NCBI RefSeq assembly: GCF_030504625.1
Contig: NZ_JAUKWH010000006.1
Span: forward strand, 62,001 to 126,000
DNA length: 64,000 nt
From: Neisseria sp. MVDL19-042950
Lineage (GTDB): Bacteria; Pseudomonadota; Gammaproteobacteria; Burkholderiales; Neisseriaceae
Reading direction: 5' to 3'
Below are positions 27,493 through 36,272 of this stretch, piece after piece (the first letter of the stretch is position 1; each line of letters starts with the position of its first letter). Position numbers and translations under genes: made by a program. The notes beneath the pieces are model-generated. The model was not told the DNA's origin. It ran no database searches and saw only the letters and a program-made list of their open reading frames with translations.

Positions 27493-28127
27493 AACAAATT
27501 CTTATAGCCTTTTATTTCATACCACTTCTCATTAGCTGCTCTGATAATGCAGCACACTCTAAACAAACCAATTTTTTAGAAAACAATAATAACCCTATAG
27601 TTACCAACAGTAGCAATGAAAAATTTAATGCACAAGTTGAAGAGTGGAATAGAATATTTTTAGAACAGGACGAATCGTTGCAAGGCAATAAAAGAAAAAA
27701 GGAAATGCTCCATAATATAAATACTTTTTTGCTTGAAGAGCCAAATAATTTCCAAGCCCTTTCAGTTAGGATGAGAATGTTTTTAAATTTAAAACATTAC
27801 CCGGATGCTTTACAGGATTTGCAAAAGATTAATCAGTTAAAAAAAGATGGTATCTTGAAGTTTAGTGAGTGTATCTTAAATGAAAAGTTAGGTACTCTTG
27901 ATATGCCATGCTACCAATCTGCAATAAACATATATTCAGCTAATATAGTTAAACCAGAATCAGATCTTAATTATTTGTTGATGCTTTATATGAAAAGCCC
28001 TGAAGAAGCACGAACAAAACTGGAAAATTTAGAAAATAAAGAAAAAGATCCTATCTTTAAAGAGCACATTAATGAAATCTTAAACTCTAATAGAAAAGAT
28101 ATTGTGAATAATTTTTTTGAAAATTGA
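27489..28127 (+). CDS. Lipoprotein following the candidate effector; candidate immunity protein
   Basis: A 212-residue protein with a lipoprotein signal peptide: MKQILIAFYFIPLLISC, lipobox LISC with the cysteine at residue 17, followed by SDNA, so probably outer-membrane sorted and facing the periplasm. The mature part is acidic, helical and TPR-like (FQALSVRMRMFLNLKHYPDAL and so on in pieces FQALSVRM and LKHYPDALQDLQ). Its start overlaps the stop of the upstream gene (ATGA). Low GC matches that gene. A small coupled periplasmic lipoprotein right after a VgrG-linked unknown protein is the usual layout of a T6SS immunity gene for a toxin acting in the periplasm. No family recognised. Confidence 0.7.
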   Translation: MKQILIAFYFIPLLISCSDNAAHSKQTNFLENNNNPIVTNSSNEKFNAQVEEWNRIFLEQDESLQGNKRKKEMLHNINTFLLEEPNNFQALSVRMRMFLNLKHYPDALQDLQKINQLKKDGILKFSECILNEKLGTLDMPCYQSAINIYSANIVKPESDLNYLLMLYMKSPEEARTKLENLENKEKDPIFKEHINEILNSNRKDIVNNFFEN

Positions 28128-28316
28128 ACTTATTTTTCAGCCAGCTTTTTAGAATCGGTCAAATCTGGCAGATCATGGTCGGACGAGAGGGGGACGGTGG
28201 CGGCAAGCACTCTGCCGATCAGTGGCCTGCGTCCGGCTTCGTTTACACCGGCAGTCAGGATCAATGGAGTATTATCCATGGTTTATTTTTCAGACGGCCT
28301 GAGATCAGGCTAATAG
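28128..28316 (+). other. Non-coding or decayed region before the phospholipase D pseudogene
   Basis: GC content rises again to chromosomal level. Short open frames exist in all three phases but none has a ribosome site. A single DUS (TTCAGACGGCCTGA) is at about 28,287-28,300. The open frame of the phospholipase D gene begins at 28,317 right after a TAG and without a start codon, so the missing 5' end of that gene may be represented here in scrambled form. Confidence 0.45.
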
Positions 28317-29790
28317 GTTCATACTGAAAAGATAGGCTCACCAAATCACCTGCTGAAGCAAGCTGCGGCAAGAGATGTGAAAGTCCGGTTATTAATTTGG
28401 TATACACAACCGGGAAACCAAGCACAAGAAAATGTTTCCGGTCGAGTAGCAGCCGTTACAGGTATGGTAAGGGTAAAGCGTGGTAATAAAACCGCGACAG
28501 AATATGCTCCCAAATGGTTTCATGATGTATTTTTCGGTAAGCAACCCAATATTAAAGTGGTTTTTCGCGATATTAACGACCAAGGCAGCTTATGGAATAG
28601 TGAAGACAGCAGGACAAGAGGGGAAAGCTCTACTTTGAGTTATCCTACTGATCATCAAAAATCATTTATGGTCGATTACGGTTTTGAAAATGCACACGGT
28701 TACGTGATGGGGCACAACAGTCTGACGGCTTATTGGGATACTGTACAGATGCTGCATGATACCGACTTACGCGAATACAACTACGAAAAAGGTTATCGAA
28801 ACGGTCCTTTCCATGATTTTTCGCTACGGGTAGAAGGGCCGTGCTTAATCGATTTAAACCATAATTTCTGCGAGTCATGGGATGACAATTGCAATAGATA
28901 TGTGAGCAGCAAAGGCGATAAAATCACTCAAGCACGCGAAAAATTAAGCAGTGCGATGAAAGCCCCTAAAGGAAGTGCGGGCGGGCAAATTGTCCGCACC
29001 CGCCCCGACAAACAAGTGAACGGCCGCAAGGAAAAAGAAATTCGCCGCGCCTATATGCAGATTGCAGCCAATCCGCACCGTTATATTCTGATTGTTAACC
29101 AATATTTCCAATATGCCCGATGGGTTAGAGAGATCAAACGGCATTTTTCGGCTGCCAAGCAACAGGGGGGCGAAGCGGCAGATTTACATTTTCGCCTTTA
29201 CTCCAGAACCTGAGAAAGAAGGCATGATGTTCCGCACCCACCAGATGGCTAATGAGCTCGGTGTGAGCAATCAAGTAGGCAAGGGGGACAGCGAATTTTA
29301 CAGCCTCCAACCAGACGGTACTTATGTGTTAACGAAAAAAGGCAAAGCCGAAGGGGCGGCTGCCAAACAAACTCGAAAAGAATTGCAAGCCATAGGCATA
29401 GAAACGGTATTCTGCAACCTGAAAACACAAGTAACCGGCAAAAAACCGAAAGACATCTATATTCATGCCAAGCTCACCGTGATTGACGACGATTTCTTCA
29501 CCCTCGGTTCGGCCAATCTGAATATCCGCAGCATGGCGGTAGACTCGGAACTGAACATCCTCAGCGACGACGATGCCACAGCCGTGCATTTCCGCCGCAC
29601 TCTGTTGCAGCGGTACAGCGGTGGAGAAATTCCGCAGCCCAAGCAATACGGCGATATGAAAGAATTTTTCCAAAGATTCCAAGAAGTAGCCTTGAAGAAT
29701 CAACACAAAATGAAAGAACAGAAAAGAATCACCGGCCATGCTGTGCCGTTTGCCGACGAGCGCAGTGCCGCCAGTATCAGGGTGCCCTGA
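28317..29790 (+). pseudogene. Frameshifted phospholipase D-type T6SS effector (Tle5-like)
   Basis: Both HKD catalytic motifs of the phospholipase D superfamily are present but in different frames. HQKSFMVD begins at 28,653 in one frame; HAKLTVID begins at 29,464 in another, followed by the expected LGSANLN. The two frames meet at a run of six G (29,165-29,170): removing one G would join AAKQQ to GAKRQIYIFAFTPEPE and restore a continuous protein. The 5' end is also damaged: in-frame family-like sequence (LLKQAAARDVKVRLLIW) precedes the only GTG (28,377) but stops at a TAG before 28,317. Tle5 lipases cleave target-cell phospholipids in the periplasm. A lipoprotein gene follows directly, as expected for immunity. 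Confidence 0.8.
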
Positions 29791-30903
29791 ATGAAACCGA
29801 TATTCTGCACATTATTGTTTATCGCAGGCTTGACCGCCTGTCGACAGGAGCCGACCATGCACGACGACTACACCCGCCTACATCCCAATCCTCCGGCCTT
29901 CAGCCCCGAACGCACCGAATACCGCTGCACTGAATGGAGCCCGCCGACCGCTCCCGATGCCGAATCGCAACGCTGGTATAAGGCCGCCACCCTGCTGCAT
30001 GCCAAAGAATGGCGCAGAACACCCGAAGAGATACAGAATATGGTTATTCTGTATGAAGCCGCCGCTACGCGCGGGCATTACCGTGCCATCAACAACCTGT
30101 ATCTGCTTTACACCAATGTACAGGGTTCGACAGGGAGCTTTTACGATCCCTTGCAGCTGCGCGCACGCCGCCTGCTGCACTACGGTTTGGAGCAAAACTG
30201 GGCAATGGCCTATTACTGGCTTTCGGATGCTTTGGCAGAAGGCAATGCTGGCTATCCCCATAACGAAAAACTCAGCTTGGCCTACCTGCAAAAAGCAGTA
30301 GATTTGGGCGTGCCTTTGGCTCAATATGAGCTCGGTCGCATTTACGGCAACCGTTTCGATAAAGTCTCTATTGAGAAATTATTGTTGGGCTGCGCTTCAC
30401 AACAACGTTTTTCTGCTGCTATGAATGAATTATCTAGTTATAAAGCAATTAATGGTCAACTGGCCGAATCCTTGGAACTGATGCATGGTGCGGTTATGCA
30501 GGGTGGTTTAGGAGGGAAGAGCTCTGCTTTGAGATTGGAAGTCGTCTATGCTGGAAGTAAGCAATTTATGGAAGAATTTGCGGCCACTCCGCCCGACCCC
30601 GCAAGGGAAGCAGCCTACCGTGAGCTGAAAGTTGCCATAGACGGCACCAGCACCGAAAGCGGCAATATCTTCTACACTTTCCCCCGACTGAACGAAGTGC
30701 TGCCGCTACCGCCGGGCAAGGTGAAATGGCAGGGCATTTATTCGGCGATGAGCGAAGAAGATGCCGCGTTTTACCAAAATCCGCCCGATACGGCGGCAAT
30801 GGCGGCGGATATTCTGAAGCGTGGCATTGTGAGCAAAGAAGCCGTGTATTGGCCACCGCGTCCTGAAGAGCAATATACCGGAGAAGATGAAGATAACGGA
30901 TAA
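29791..30903 (+). CDS. Sel1-repeat lipoprotein (DUF6396-like); candidate immunity protein
   Basis: A 370-residue lipoprotein. The signal peptide MKPIFCTLLFIAGLTAC has lipobox LTAC with the cysteine at residue 17. The mature part contains tandem helical Sel1/TPR-type repeats (YEAAATRGHYRAINNLYLLY, LSDALAEGN, YLQKAVDLGVPLAQYELGRIYG in pieces such as LAQYELGRIYG). The C-terminal region LPLPPGKVKWQG resembles DUF6396. It begins immediately after the stop codon of the phospholipase D remnant. Sel1-type lipoproteins are known immunity partners of Tle5 phospholipases, so I infer that role; it is intact although the effector is broken. Confidence 0.8.
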   Translation: MKPIFCTLLFIAGLTACRQEPTMHDDYTRLHPNPPAFSPERTEYRCTEWSPPTAPDAESQRWYKAATLLHAKEWRRTPEEIQNMVILYEAAATRGHYRAINNLYLLYTNVQGSTGSFYDPLQLRARRLLHYGLEQNWAMAYYWLSDALAEGNAGYPHNEKLSLAYLQKAVDLGVPLAQYELGRIYGNRFDKVSIEKLLLGCASQQRFSAAMNELSSYKAINGQLAESLELMHGAVMQGGLGGKSSALRLEVVYAGSKQFMEEFAATPPDPAREAAYRELKVAIDGTSTESGNIFYTFPRLNEVLPLPPGKVKWQGIYSAMSEEDAAFYQNPPDTAAMAADILKRGIVSKEAVYWPPRPEEQYTGEDEDNG

Positions 30904-30927
30904 ATAGATAAACCGCTTGCACAGTTA

Positions 30928-30972
30928 AGAGGCCGTCTGAAAAAGTATTTCCAACTTTTCAGATGGCCTCTT
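30928..30972 (+). terminator. Imperfect DUS hairpin after the Sel1 lipoprotein gene
   Basis: AAGAGGCCGTCTGAAAAAGT and ACTTTTCAGATGGCCTCTT; one arm has T in place of C in the uptake core. Confidence 0.75.
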
Positions 30973-31010
30973 AGAGTAAAAAGTGAATGATTAATCATAA
31001 GGAAAATATC

Positions 31011-31922
31011 ATGAGAAAACGGTTGGTATTCCTGTGCCCCTTGTTGATATTGCTGTTTTCGGGTTGCACACAAGTGGAAGAAGAAAAACGGCAGGCGGGT
31101 GTTGATGTTGCGATACGCAGCGTCAATTACAACGCCGATAGAGGTGTCTTATTCTCTTTATATGACACTTCTGCAGCAGCAAATGGTGCGATTCAAGCCC
31201 AACCTCTTAATCCGTTGTCGTTGGAGGGCTATTATCCGGTCGGGGGAGACAATTTGCTGGCATTATCCGGCGGTGGAATAAACTGCTGTGCCCGTTTGCC
31301 GGAGCAGTGGCGGCCGGGATTGAAATATACGGTGTTGTGGAAAGCGGAATCGGGGCAGATCAACGACCCGAAGGTATACCGCTATATGGCGGAGTTGCCG
31401 CGCTATGAGCGGCCTGAAGATCTGACGGTGGCATTTTATCCGGAGCATCGTGCCGAGTTTGTGATCGGTTCGGCGATGCCGGGCGAAGCGGGCTGGCGGG
31501 GGAAAGAGCCAAGTGATCCGTTAACGGCATGTATGGCGAAACATGAGAAGAAGTTTTGTTATATGTATTTGCCGCATTATGAGAATTTAGCAGATAGGCA
31601 GGCGGAGTCATGGCGAGTCCAATGCCGAGAAAAACTTGCTTTAAAAAAAGCGGAAATTAATACAGAAGAAAAAAAACAAGAATTTATTTTATTTTTACAA
31701 AATCAAATTCAACAAGCAAAAATAGAAAAAAATTCTAAGTGGTTAAGAGAGATGGAATTTGAGATTAAGAGGGAAAACCGCCCAAATAGGATAGGTAAAA
31801 GTTATTGTGAGTTATGGTTAATGGATTGTCGAGAAGATTATGACAGAATAGATAGTTATGACCCTGTTTCTAATAAGAAAATGTGTGATATTAATTGGCG
31901 TTCGCCTGAATTTGGGGAGTAG
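31011..31922 (+). CDS. DUF3304 lipoprotein; candidate T6SS immunity protein
   Basis: A 303-residue lipoprotein with signal peptide MRKRLVFLCPLLILLFSGC (lipobox FSGC). The first 180 residues are a DUF3304 domain: VDVAIRSVNYNADRGV, GGGINCCARLPEQWRPGLKYTVLW in pieces GGGINCCARLP and WRPGLKYTVLW. From about residue 205 the sequence becomes AT-rich and highly charged (helical Lys/Glu), and differs in composition from the first part, suggesting a recombined tail. ATG 31,011 has AAGGAAAA before it. The stop is two bases before the start of a broken DUF2235 lipase gene. I infer immunity function from position and lipoprotein type. Confidence 0.78.
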   Translation: MRKRLVFLCPLLILLFSGCTQVEEEKRQAGVDVAIRSVNYNADRGVLFSLYDTSAAANGAIQAQPLNPLSLEGYYPVGGDNLLALSGGGINCCARLPEQWRPGLKYTVLWKAESGQINDPKVYRYMAELPRYERPEDLTVAFYPEHRAEFVIGSAMPGEAGWRGKEPSDPLTACMAKHEKKFCYMYLPHYENLADRQAESWRVQCREKLALKKAEINTEEKKQEFILFLQNQIQQAKIEKNSKWLREMEFEIKRENRPNRIGKSYCELWLMDCREDYDRIDSYDPVSNKKMCDINWRSPEFGE

Positions 31923-31924
31923 CA

Positions 31925-32558
31925 ATGGCAAAATTTGCTGATAGATGTAAAGAAAATTCTTTTGATTTTTCTGAGAATGAAAAGAGAGCTATTGATAGGT
32001 TTCGTAAAATCCTTCAACATCCAAAAACCAACGCTAAAGGTCAAGCCTGCCCGACTTGTTCGAATTATCTGCACGTGGGTATTTTTCGATGGTACCAACA
32101 ATAACAAATATTTCGATACTGCCAGTTATTCACACAGCAATGTTGCACGTTTGTATGATGTGTTTCCCGGTGAAGGGGTTAAGACGCGGAGCGGCACCTA
32201 AATGCATGCGGTAAAAGTATTTAAAGAATCGCTGGGTATAGAAGAGAACAAGATAAGGGGAAGAAAGAAAAATTATGTGCACTCTACCAAATATGGCGAG
32301 AATACCAAGTTAGTGGGAGAAAAGTCTTGGTTATTTTCCCACGATTGGGCGGAAAGGGAAAAATACAGCCAATGGCAGCAAGGCATTAAAGCGATATGGG
32401 AAAGCAGGGAGATACAGGATGTATTGTCGGGAAATAGTGCGATAACGGTTCTTTTTGATGACTATGTGCATGATTCCCGTGCTTGGTTCAGAGTGGAGCC
32501 GCCGGAATCATGGGGGTTTCTGAGATGGCGGTATATTATTTCCAAAGGGCGCAAGTAG
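31925..32558 (+). pseudogene. Remnant of a DUF2235 (Tle1-type) T6SS lipase
   Basis: Pieces of one gene. The ATG at 31,925 opens a frame (MAKFADRCKENSFDFSEN ... CPTCSNYLHVG) that is broken near 32,080. The next frame carries FFDGTNNNKYFD and SHSNVARLYDVF, the N-terminal DUF2235 block with its nucleotide- or substrate-loop. It stops at TAA (32,199-32,201). The same frame continues with the family's C-terminal block: FDDYVHDSRAWF and WGFLRWRYI. Several hundred residues with the catalytic GxSxG region are missing, so there is an internal deletion as well as a frameshift. Inactive. The intact family hydrolyses phospholipids and is delivered by T6SS. Confidence 0.82.
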
Positions 32559-32570
32559 CGGATATCGTAT

Positions 32571-32610
32571 CATGAGGCCGTCTGAAAACAAGGTTTCAGA
32601 CGGCCTCATG
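32571..32610 (+). terminator. DUS inverted-pair hairpin ending the VgrG island
   Basis: CATGAGGCCGTCTGAAA and TTTCAGACGGCCTCATG, 17-base stem with six-base loop. Confidence 0.8.
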
Positions 32611-32697
32611 CTGCACGGTGTTGTTTAAAGTCTGCTTGACTGCCCATCTGAATCTGGCAATATGCGCTCTGCTATAAGAAGCTGAACGGAAATTTTT

Positions 32698-34242
32698 ATG
32701 AATCTACTCGGTGCGCTGGCGAAAGTCGGCAGTTTGACCATGCTTTCGCGTATTCTCGGTTTTGTGCGCGATACGATTATTGCACGGGCGTTCGGTGCGG
32801 GAATGGCAACGGACGCGTTTTTTGTGGCGTTCAAGCTGCCCAATCTGCTACGGCGGATTTTTGCAGAGGGGGCGTTTGCTCAGGCGTTTGTGCCGATTTT
32901 GGCGGAGTATAAGCAAACCCGTTCGGAAGAGGCGACACGTGAGTTTGTGCGTCATGTGGCGGGGATGCTGTCGTTTATTTTGGTCATTGTAACGGCGGTC
33001 GGCATTTTGGCTGCTCCGTGGGTAATTTATGTATCTGCGCCGGGGTTTGCGAGAAATGCGGATAAGTTTGCGCTGTCGGTTAAACTGCTGAAGGTTACGT
33101 TTCCCTATATCCTGCTGATTTCGCTTTCTTCTTTTGTGGGCAGTATTTTGAATACTTACCATAAATTCAGTATTCCGGCGTTCACGCCTACTTTTCTGAA
33201 TGTTTCGTTTATTGTTTTTGCGCTGTTTTTCGTGCCGTATTTCGATCCGCCGGTAATGGCTTTGGCATGGGCGGTGTTTGTGGGCGGTTTGTTGCAGTTG
33301 GGTTTCCAGTTGCCGTGGTTGGCGAAGCTGGGTTTTTTGAAGCTGCCTAAACTGGATTTTAAGGATGCGGCGGTAAACCGTGTGATGAAGCAGATGGCTC
33401 CTGCGATTCTGGGGGTGAGTGTGGCGCAGATTTCGTTGGTGATTAATACGATTTTTGCGTCGTTCCTGCAATCGGGCAGTGTGTCGTGGATGTATTATGC
33501 CGACCGTTTGATGGAGCTGCCTACCGGAGTGCTCGGCGTGGCGCTGGGCACGATTTTGCTGCCTACTTTGTCGAAATATGCGGCGAGTGATAATCCACAG
33601 GAATTTTCTGCATTGCTCGATTGGGGCCTGCGCCTGTGCATGCTGTTGGCCATGCCTGCTGCGGTGGGGCTGGCGGTGTTGTCGTTTCCGCTGGTGGCTA
33701 CGTTGTTTATGTATAAAGAGTTTACTTTGAACGATGCGGTGATGACGCAGAATGCGTTGATTGCGTATTCGTTCGGTTTAATCGGGCTGATTATGATTAA
33801 GGTGTTGGCACCGGGGTTTTATGCACGCCAAAATATTAAAACGCCTGTGAAAATCGCTGTTTTCACGCTGGTATGTACGCAGTTGATGAACTTGGCGTTT
33901 ATCGGCCCGTTGAAACATGTGGGGCTGGCGTTGGCGATTGGTTTGGGGGCATGTTTGAATGCCGGTTTACTGTATGTGTTGCTGAGGAAGCAGGATATTT
34001 ACCGCCCGGGTGCGGGGTGGCCGGTGTTTTTGGCAAAACTTTTTGCTGCGCTCGCAGTAATGGGCGGCGGTTTGTGGGCGGTGCAGGCGTATCTGCCACT
34101 GCAATGGGTAGAGGCTGCCGGCTGGTATAAGGCGGTGCAGTTGTTGGGATTGGTGCTGTTTGGAGCTACGCTGTATTTTGCTGCGCTGGCAGTGCTGGGA
34201 TTCCGTCCACGGGATTTTAAACGTTCGGAAGGGCGCGAGTAA
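32698..34242 (+). CDS. murJ: Lipid II flippase MurJ
   Basis: Moves lipid II across the inner membrane for peptidoglycan synthesis. The 514 residues form about 14 transmembrane helices of the MOP superfamily. The N-terminus [30 protein letters not shown] (in pieces) carries the conserved Arg residues of the central cavity; [19 protein letters not shown] and [14 protein letters not shown] are family signatures. [17 protein letters not shown] marks the seventh-eighth helix region. Full length and intact. Monocistronic between DUS hairpins. Confidence 0.97.
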   Translation: MNLLGALAKVGSLTMLSRILGFVRDTIIARAFGAGMATDAFFVAFKLPNLLRRIFAEGAFAQAFVPILAEYKQTRSEEATREFVRHVAGMLSFILVIVTAVGILAAPWVIYVSAPGFARNADKFALSVKLLKVTFPYILLISLSSFVGSILNTYHKFSIPAFTPTFLNVSFIVFALFFVPYFDPPVMALAWAVFVGGLLQLGFQLPWLAKLGFLKLPKLDFKDAAVNRVMKQMAPAILGVSVAQISLVINTIFASFLQSGSVSWMYYADRLMELPTGVLGVALGTILLPTLSKYAASDNPQEFSALLDWGLRLCMLLAMPAAVGLAVLSFPLVATLFMYKEFTLNDAVMTQNALIAYSFGLIGLIMIKVLAPGFYARQNIKTPVKIAVFTLVCTQLMNLAFIGPLKHVGLALAIGLGACLNAGLLYVLLRKQDIYRPGAGWPVFLAKLFAALAVMGGGLWAVQAYLPLQWVEAAGWYKAVQLLGLVLFGATLYFAALAVLGFRPRDFKRSEGRE

Positions 34243-34260
34243 CTTACGGTGATTGGCAGA

Positions 34261-34295
34261 GAGGCCGTCTGAAAACTCGTTTTTCAGACGGCCTC
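34261..34295 (+). terminator. DUS inverted-pair hairpin after murJ
   Basis: GAGGCCGTCTGAAAA and TTTTCAGACGGCCTC with a five-base loop. Confidence 0.8.
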
Positions 34296-34311
34296 TTGCT
34301 TTATGGCGGAT

Positions 34312-34458
34312 AAACTTATTTTTGATACAAGGCGGCAAGCCGCAGACAGGGCAAGCAGTACGGAACCGATGCTGTTGCCGCTTTGGCAGTTTGCAAAATC
34401 GTCCTCTTCGAGCTAAGGCGCGGTTACGCCGTAGAAGTTGTAAGTTTATTCTATAGGT
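34312..34458. repeat. Correia-like repeat, copy 2
   Basis: About 147 bases with inverted ends: ATAAACTTA near the left end and TAAGTTTAT near the right, followed by TCTATAG. The interior has the Correia-type order: ACAAGGCGGCAAGCCGCAGA, CAGTACGGAACCGATG, GAGCTAAGGCGCGGTTACGCC. Copy 1 is at 2041-2181. These are miniature non-coding repeats with terminal inverted repeats, common in Neisseria; they may carry promoters or RNase III sites. Confidence 0.7.
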
Positions 34459-34520
34459 ACTTGATTTCAGACGGCCTGTTACCATATTGCAGACAACTTG
34501 ATTATGCTTGAAAGAAAACC

Positions 34521-35438
34521 ATGACACCGAATATTCCTGCGGCAGCCGCTTCCCACAATGATTGCCGTACCCGTTTTATTTTCGACGATATGCCTGTGCG
34601 CGGCCTGCATGTGCGCCTTGAGCAGGTGTGGCAGCACATTGTCCGTCAGAAGCATTATCCGGCAGCCATCCGCCGGGCATTGGGCGAACTTCTGGCCGCC
34701 GGTTCGTTGTTGTCGAGCAATTTGAAAATTGACGGCACGCTGACTATTCAAGTGCAGGGGCAAGGCCGTCTGAAAATGCTGGTGGTAGAGGCTACGTCCG
34801 AACAGACTTGCCGTGCGACCGCCCGTTGGGACGAGCAGTCTGCCATCGACGATAACGAGAGTTTGCGCGATTTGTTGGGCGAGAATGGCGTGTTTGTCAT
34901 TACGTTACAGCCGCAAGACGGTGATCCGTGGCAGGGTGTGGTGCCGCTGGAAGGCGACAGTATTGCGCAAATGTTGATAAATTACATGAAACGTTCGGAG
35001 CAGCTCGATACTCATATTTCGCTGGCTGCTTCCGACGAAGTTTGCGGCGGCTTGCTGGTTCAGCGCCTGCCGGAGCAGGAAATTGATACTGAATCGTGGG
35101 AGCATGTGGTTACGCTGGCGCAAACGGTAACGGCGGAAGAGTTGACTACGCTGGATGCGCATCATCTGTTATACCGTTTGTTCCACGAAACGCCGCCCCG
35201 CGTGTTCGAGCCTGAAAGCATTGAATTTGCTTGTACTTGTTCGCGCGGTAAAGTGAGCGACATGTTGCTGATGTTGGGCGGGCAGGAAGTCGGTTCGGTG
35301 GTGGCGGAGCAGGGCAGTGTGGAAATCGACTGCGATTTCTGCAACGCCCAGTATGTGTTTGATGAAACCGATGTTAATGCACTGTTCGGGATGGATGTTG
35401 TGAGCGCCGTGCGCGAAGAGAATCTTAGAGTGCAATAA
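34521..35438 (+). CDS. hslO: 33 kDa chaperonin Hsp33
   Basis: Redox-switched holdase active under oxidative stress. The 305-residue protein has the N-terminal folded domain and the C-terminal zinc switch with CTC (in FACTCSRGK) and CDFC, the expected C-X-C and C-X2-C pairs about 30 residues apart. Complete. An AG-DUS interrupts the coding region (QGRLKMLV). The gene stands alone, with the Correia-like repeat and a half-DUS in its upstream region. Confidence 0.96.
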   Translation: MTPNIPAAAASHNDCRTRFIFDDMPVRGLHVRLEQVWQHIVRQKHYPAAIRRALGELLAAGSLLSSNLKIDGTLTIQVQGQGRLKMLVVEATSEQTCRATARWDEQSAIDDNESLRDLLGENGVFVITLQPQDGDPWQGVVPLEGDSIAQMLINYMKRSEQLDTHISLAASDEVCGGLLVQRLPEQEIDTESWEHVVTLAQTVTAEELTTLDAHHLLYRLFHETPPRVFEPESIEFACTCSRGKVSDMLLMLGGQEVGSVVAEQGSVEIDCDFCNAQYVFDETDVNALFGMDVVSAVREENLRVQ

Positions 35439-35462
35439 TGTTTAAGATTTAAGCTGAAATGG

Positions 35463-35499
35463 AACAGGCCGTCTGAAATATTGTTTCAGACGGCCTGTT
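35463..35499. terminator. DUS inverted-pair hairpin between hslO and mscL
   Basis: AACAGGCCGTCTGAAA and TTTCAGACGGCCTGTT with a five-base loop, between convergent genes. Confidence 0.8.
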
Positions 35500-35522
35500 T
35501 TTATGTTCGGCGATAGTGATGA

Positions 35523-35960
35523 TTATTTTTTCAAAGAATCACGGATTTCGCGCAGCAGCAGGATTTCTTCAGAAGGCTCTGCCGGAGCTTCTTCAACGGC
35601 AGGTGCTTCTTTTTTCAGTTTGTTGATGCCTTTGATGACTACGAAAATGGCAGCGGCGATAATCAGGAAACTGATAACGGTATTGATGAACAAACCGATA
35701 TTCAAGGTAACGGCACCGGCGGCTTGGGCGGCTTGCAGGGTAGCATAACCGGCTTCGGGCGCAGGAGTACCGTCTTTCAACGTGATAAAGAGGTTGGAGA
35801 AGTCTACGCCGCCGATCAGAATACCGATGGGAGGCATGATTACGTCGTCAACCAATGATTTTACGATGCCGCTGAAAGCAGTACCGACAACCAGACCGAC
35901 CGCCAGATCGATCACGTTGCCGCGCATAATGAACTCTTTAAATTCTTGTACAATAGCCAT
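35523..35960 (-). CDS. mscL: Large-conductance mechanosensitive channel
   Basis: Pentameric emergency valve for hypo-osmotic shock. The 145 residues show the N-terminal amphipathic helix ([15 protein letters not shown]), pore helix TM1 ([21 protein letters not shown]), the periplasmic loop, TM2 ([25 protein letters not shown] in pieces), and a charged C-terminal helix bundle ([15 protein letters not shown]). Standard length. It has GGAAAA just before ATG. Confidence 0.97.
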   Translation of the reverse strand: MAIVQEFKEFIMRGNVIDLAVGLVVGTAFSGIVKSLVDDVIMPPIGILIGGVDFSNLFITLKDGTPAPEAGYATLQAAQAAGAVTLNIGLFINTVISFLIIAAAIFVVIKGINKLKKEAPAVEEAPAEPSEEILLLREIRDSLKK

Positions 35961-36212
35961 AATTTTTCCTTTTCTAAAGTGTATGGGTAATTTAATTTAA
36001 TTTGCTTAATACAACTCAATAAAACAAGACCGCGCATACTAACGGTTTTAATGTAACAGAGTGTATTTCAAAGTTAAATTTTGTTTTTTGATAAGAAATT
36101 GTCGTTTTAGTTCCCGTTTGGGTAGAAAAAAGACCGTTTGAAAAACGAGTGTAACTTTTTTACAGCACTTTAAAATGGCATCGTGAATGCGGCCGATTTT
36201 TTGTAAGCATAT
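35961..36212. other. Intergenic region upstream of mscL
   Basis: AT-rich and without a supported gene. It must hold the mscL promoter (minus strand), but I see no strong consensus box. No DUS or repeat. Confidence 0.4.
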
Positions 36213-36247
36213 AAAAAAGCACCCGAAATAATGTTTCGGGTGCTTTT
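36213..36247 (-). terminator. Rho-independent terminator after fabI
   Basis: AAAAGCACCCGAAA and TTTCGGGTGCTTTT with a five-base loop, a perfect 14-base stem with T tract on the minus strand. It is not built from a DUS, unlike most terminators here. Confidence 0.9.
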
Positions 36248-36272
36248 ATTTCCGTTTTTTCAGACGGCCTGT

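Noticed and set aside
28377-29790. Two separate genes, each with one phospholipase D motif
   Set aside because: One HKD motif alone is not enough in this family unless the protein dimerises, the halves overlap out of frame at a G run, and the second open frame has no ribosome site. A broken single gene fits better.
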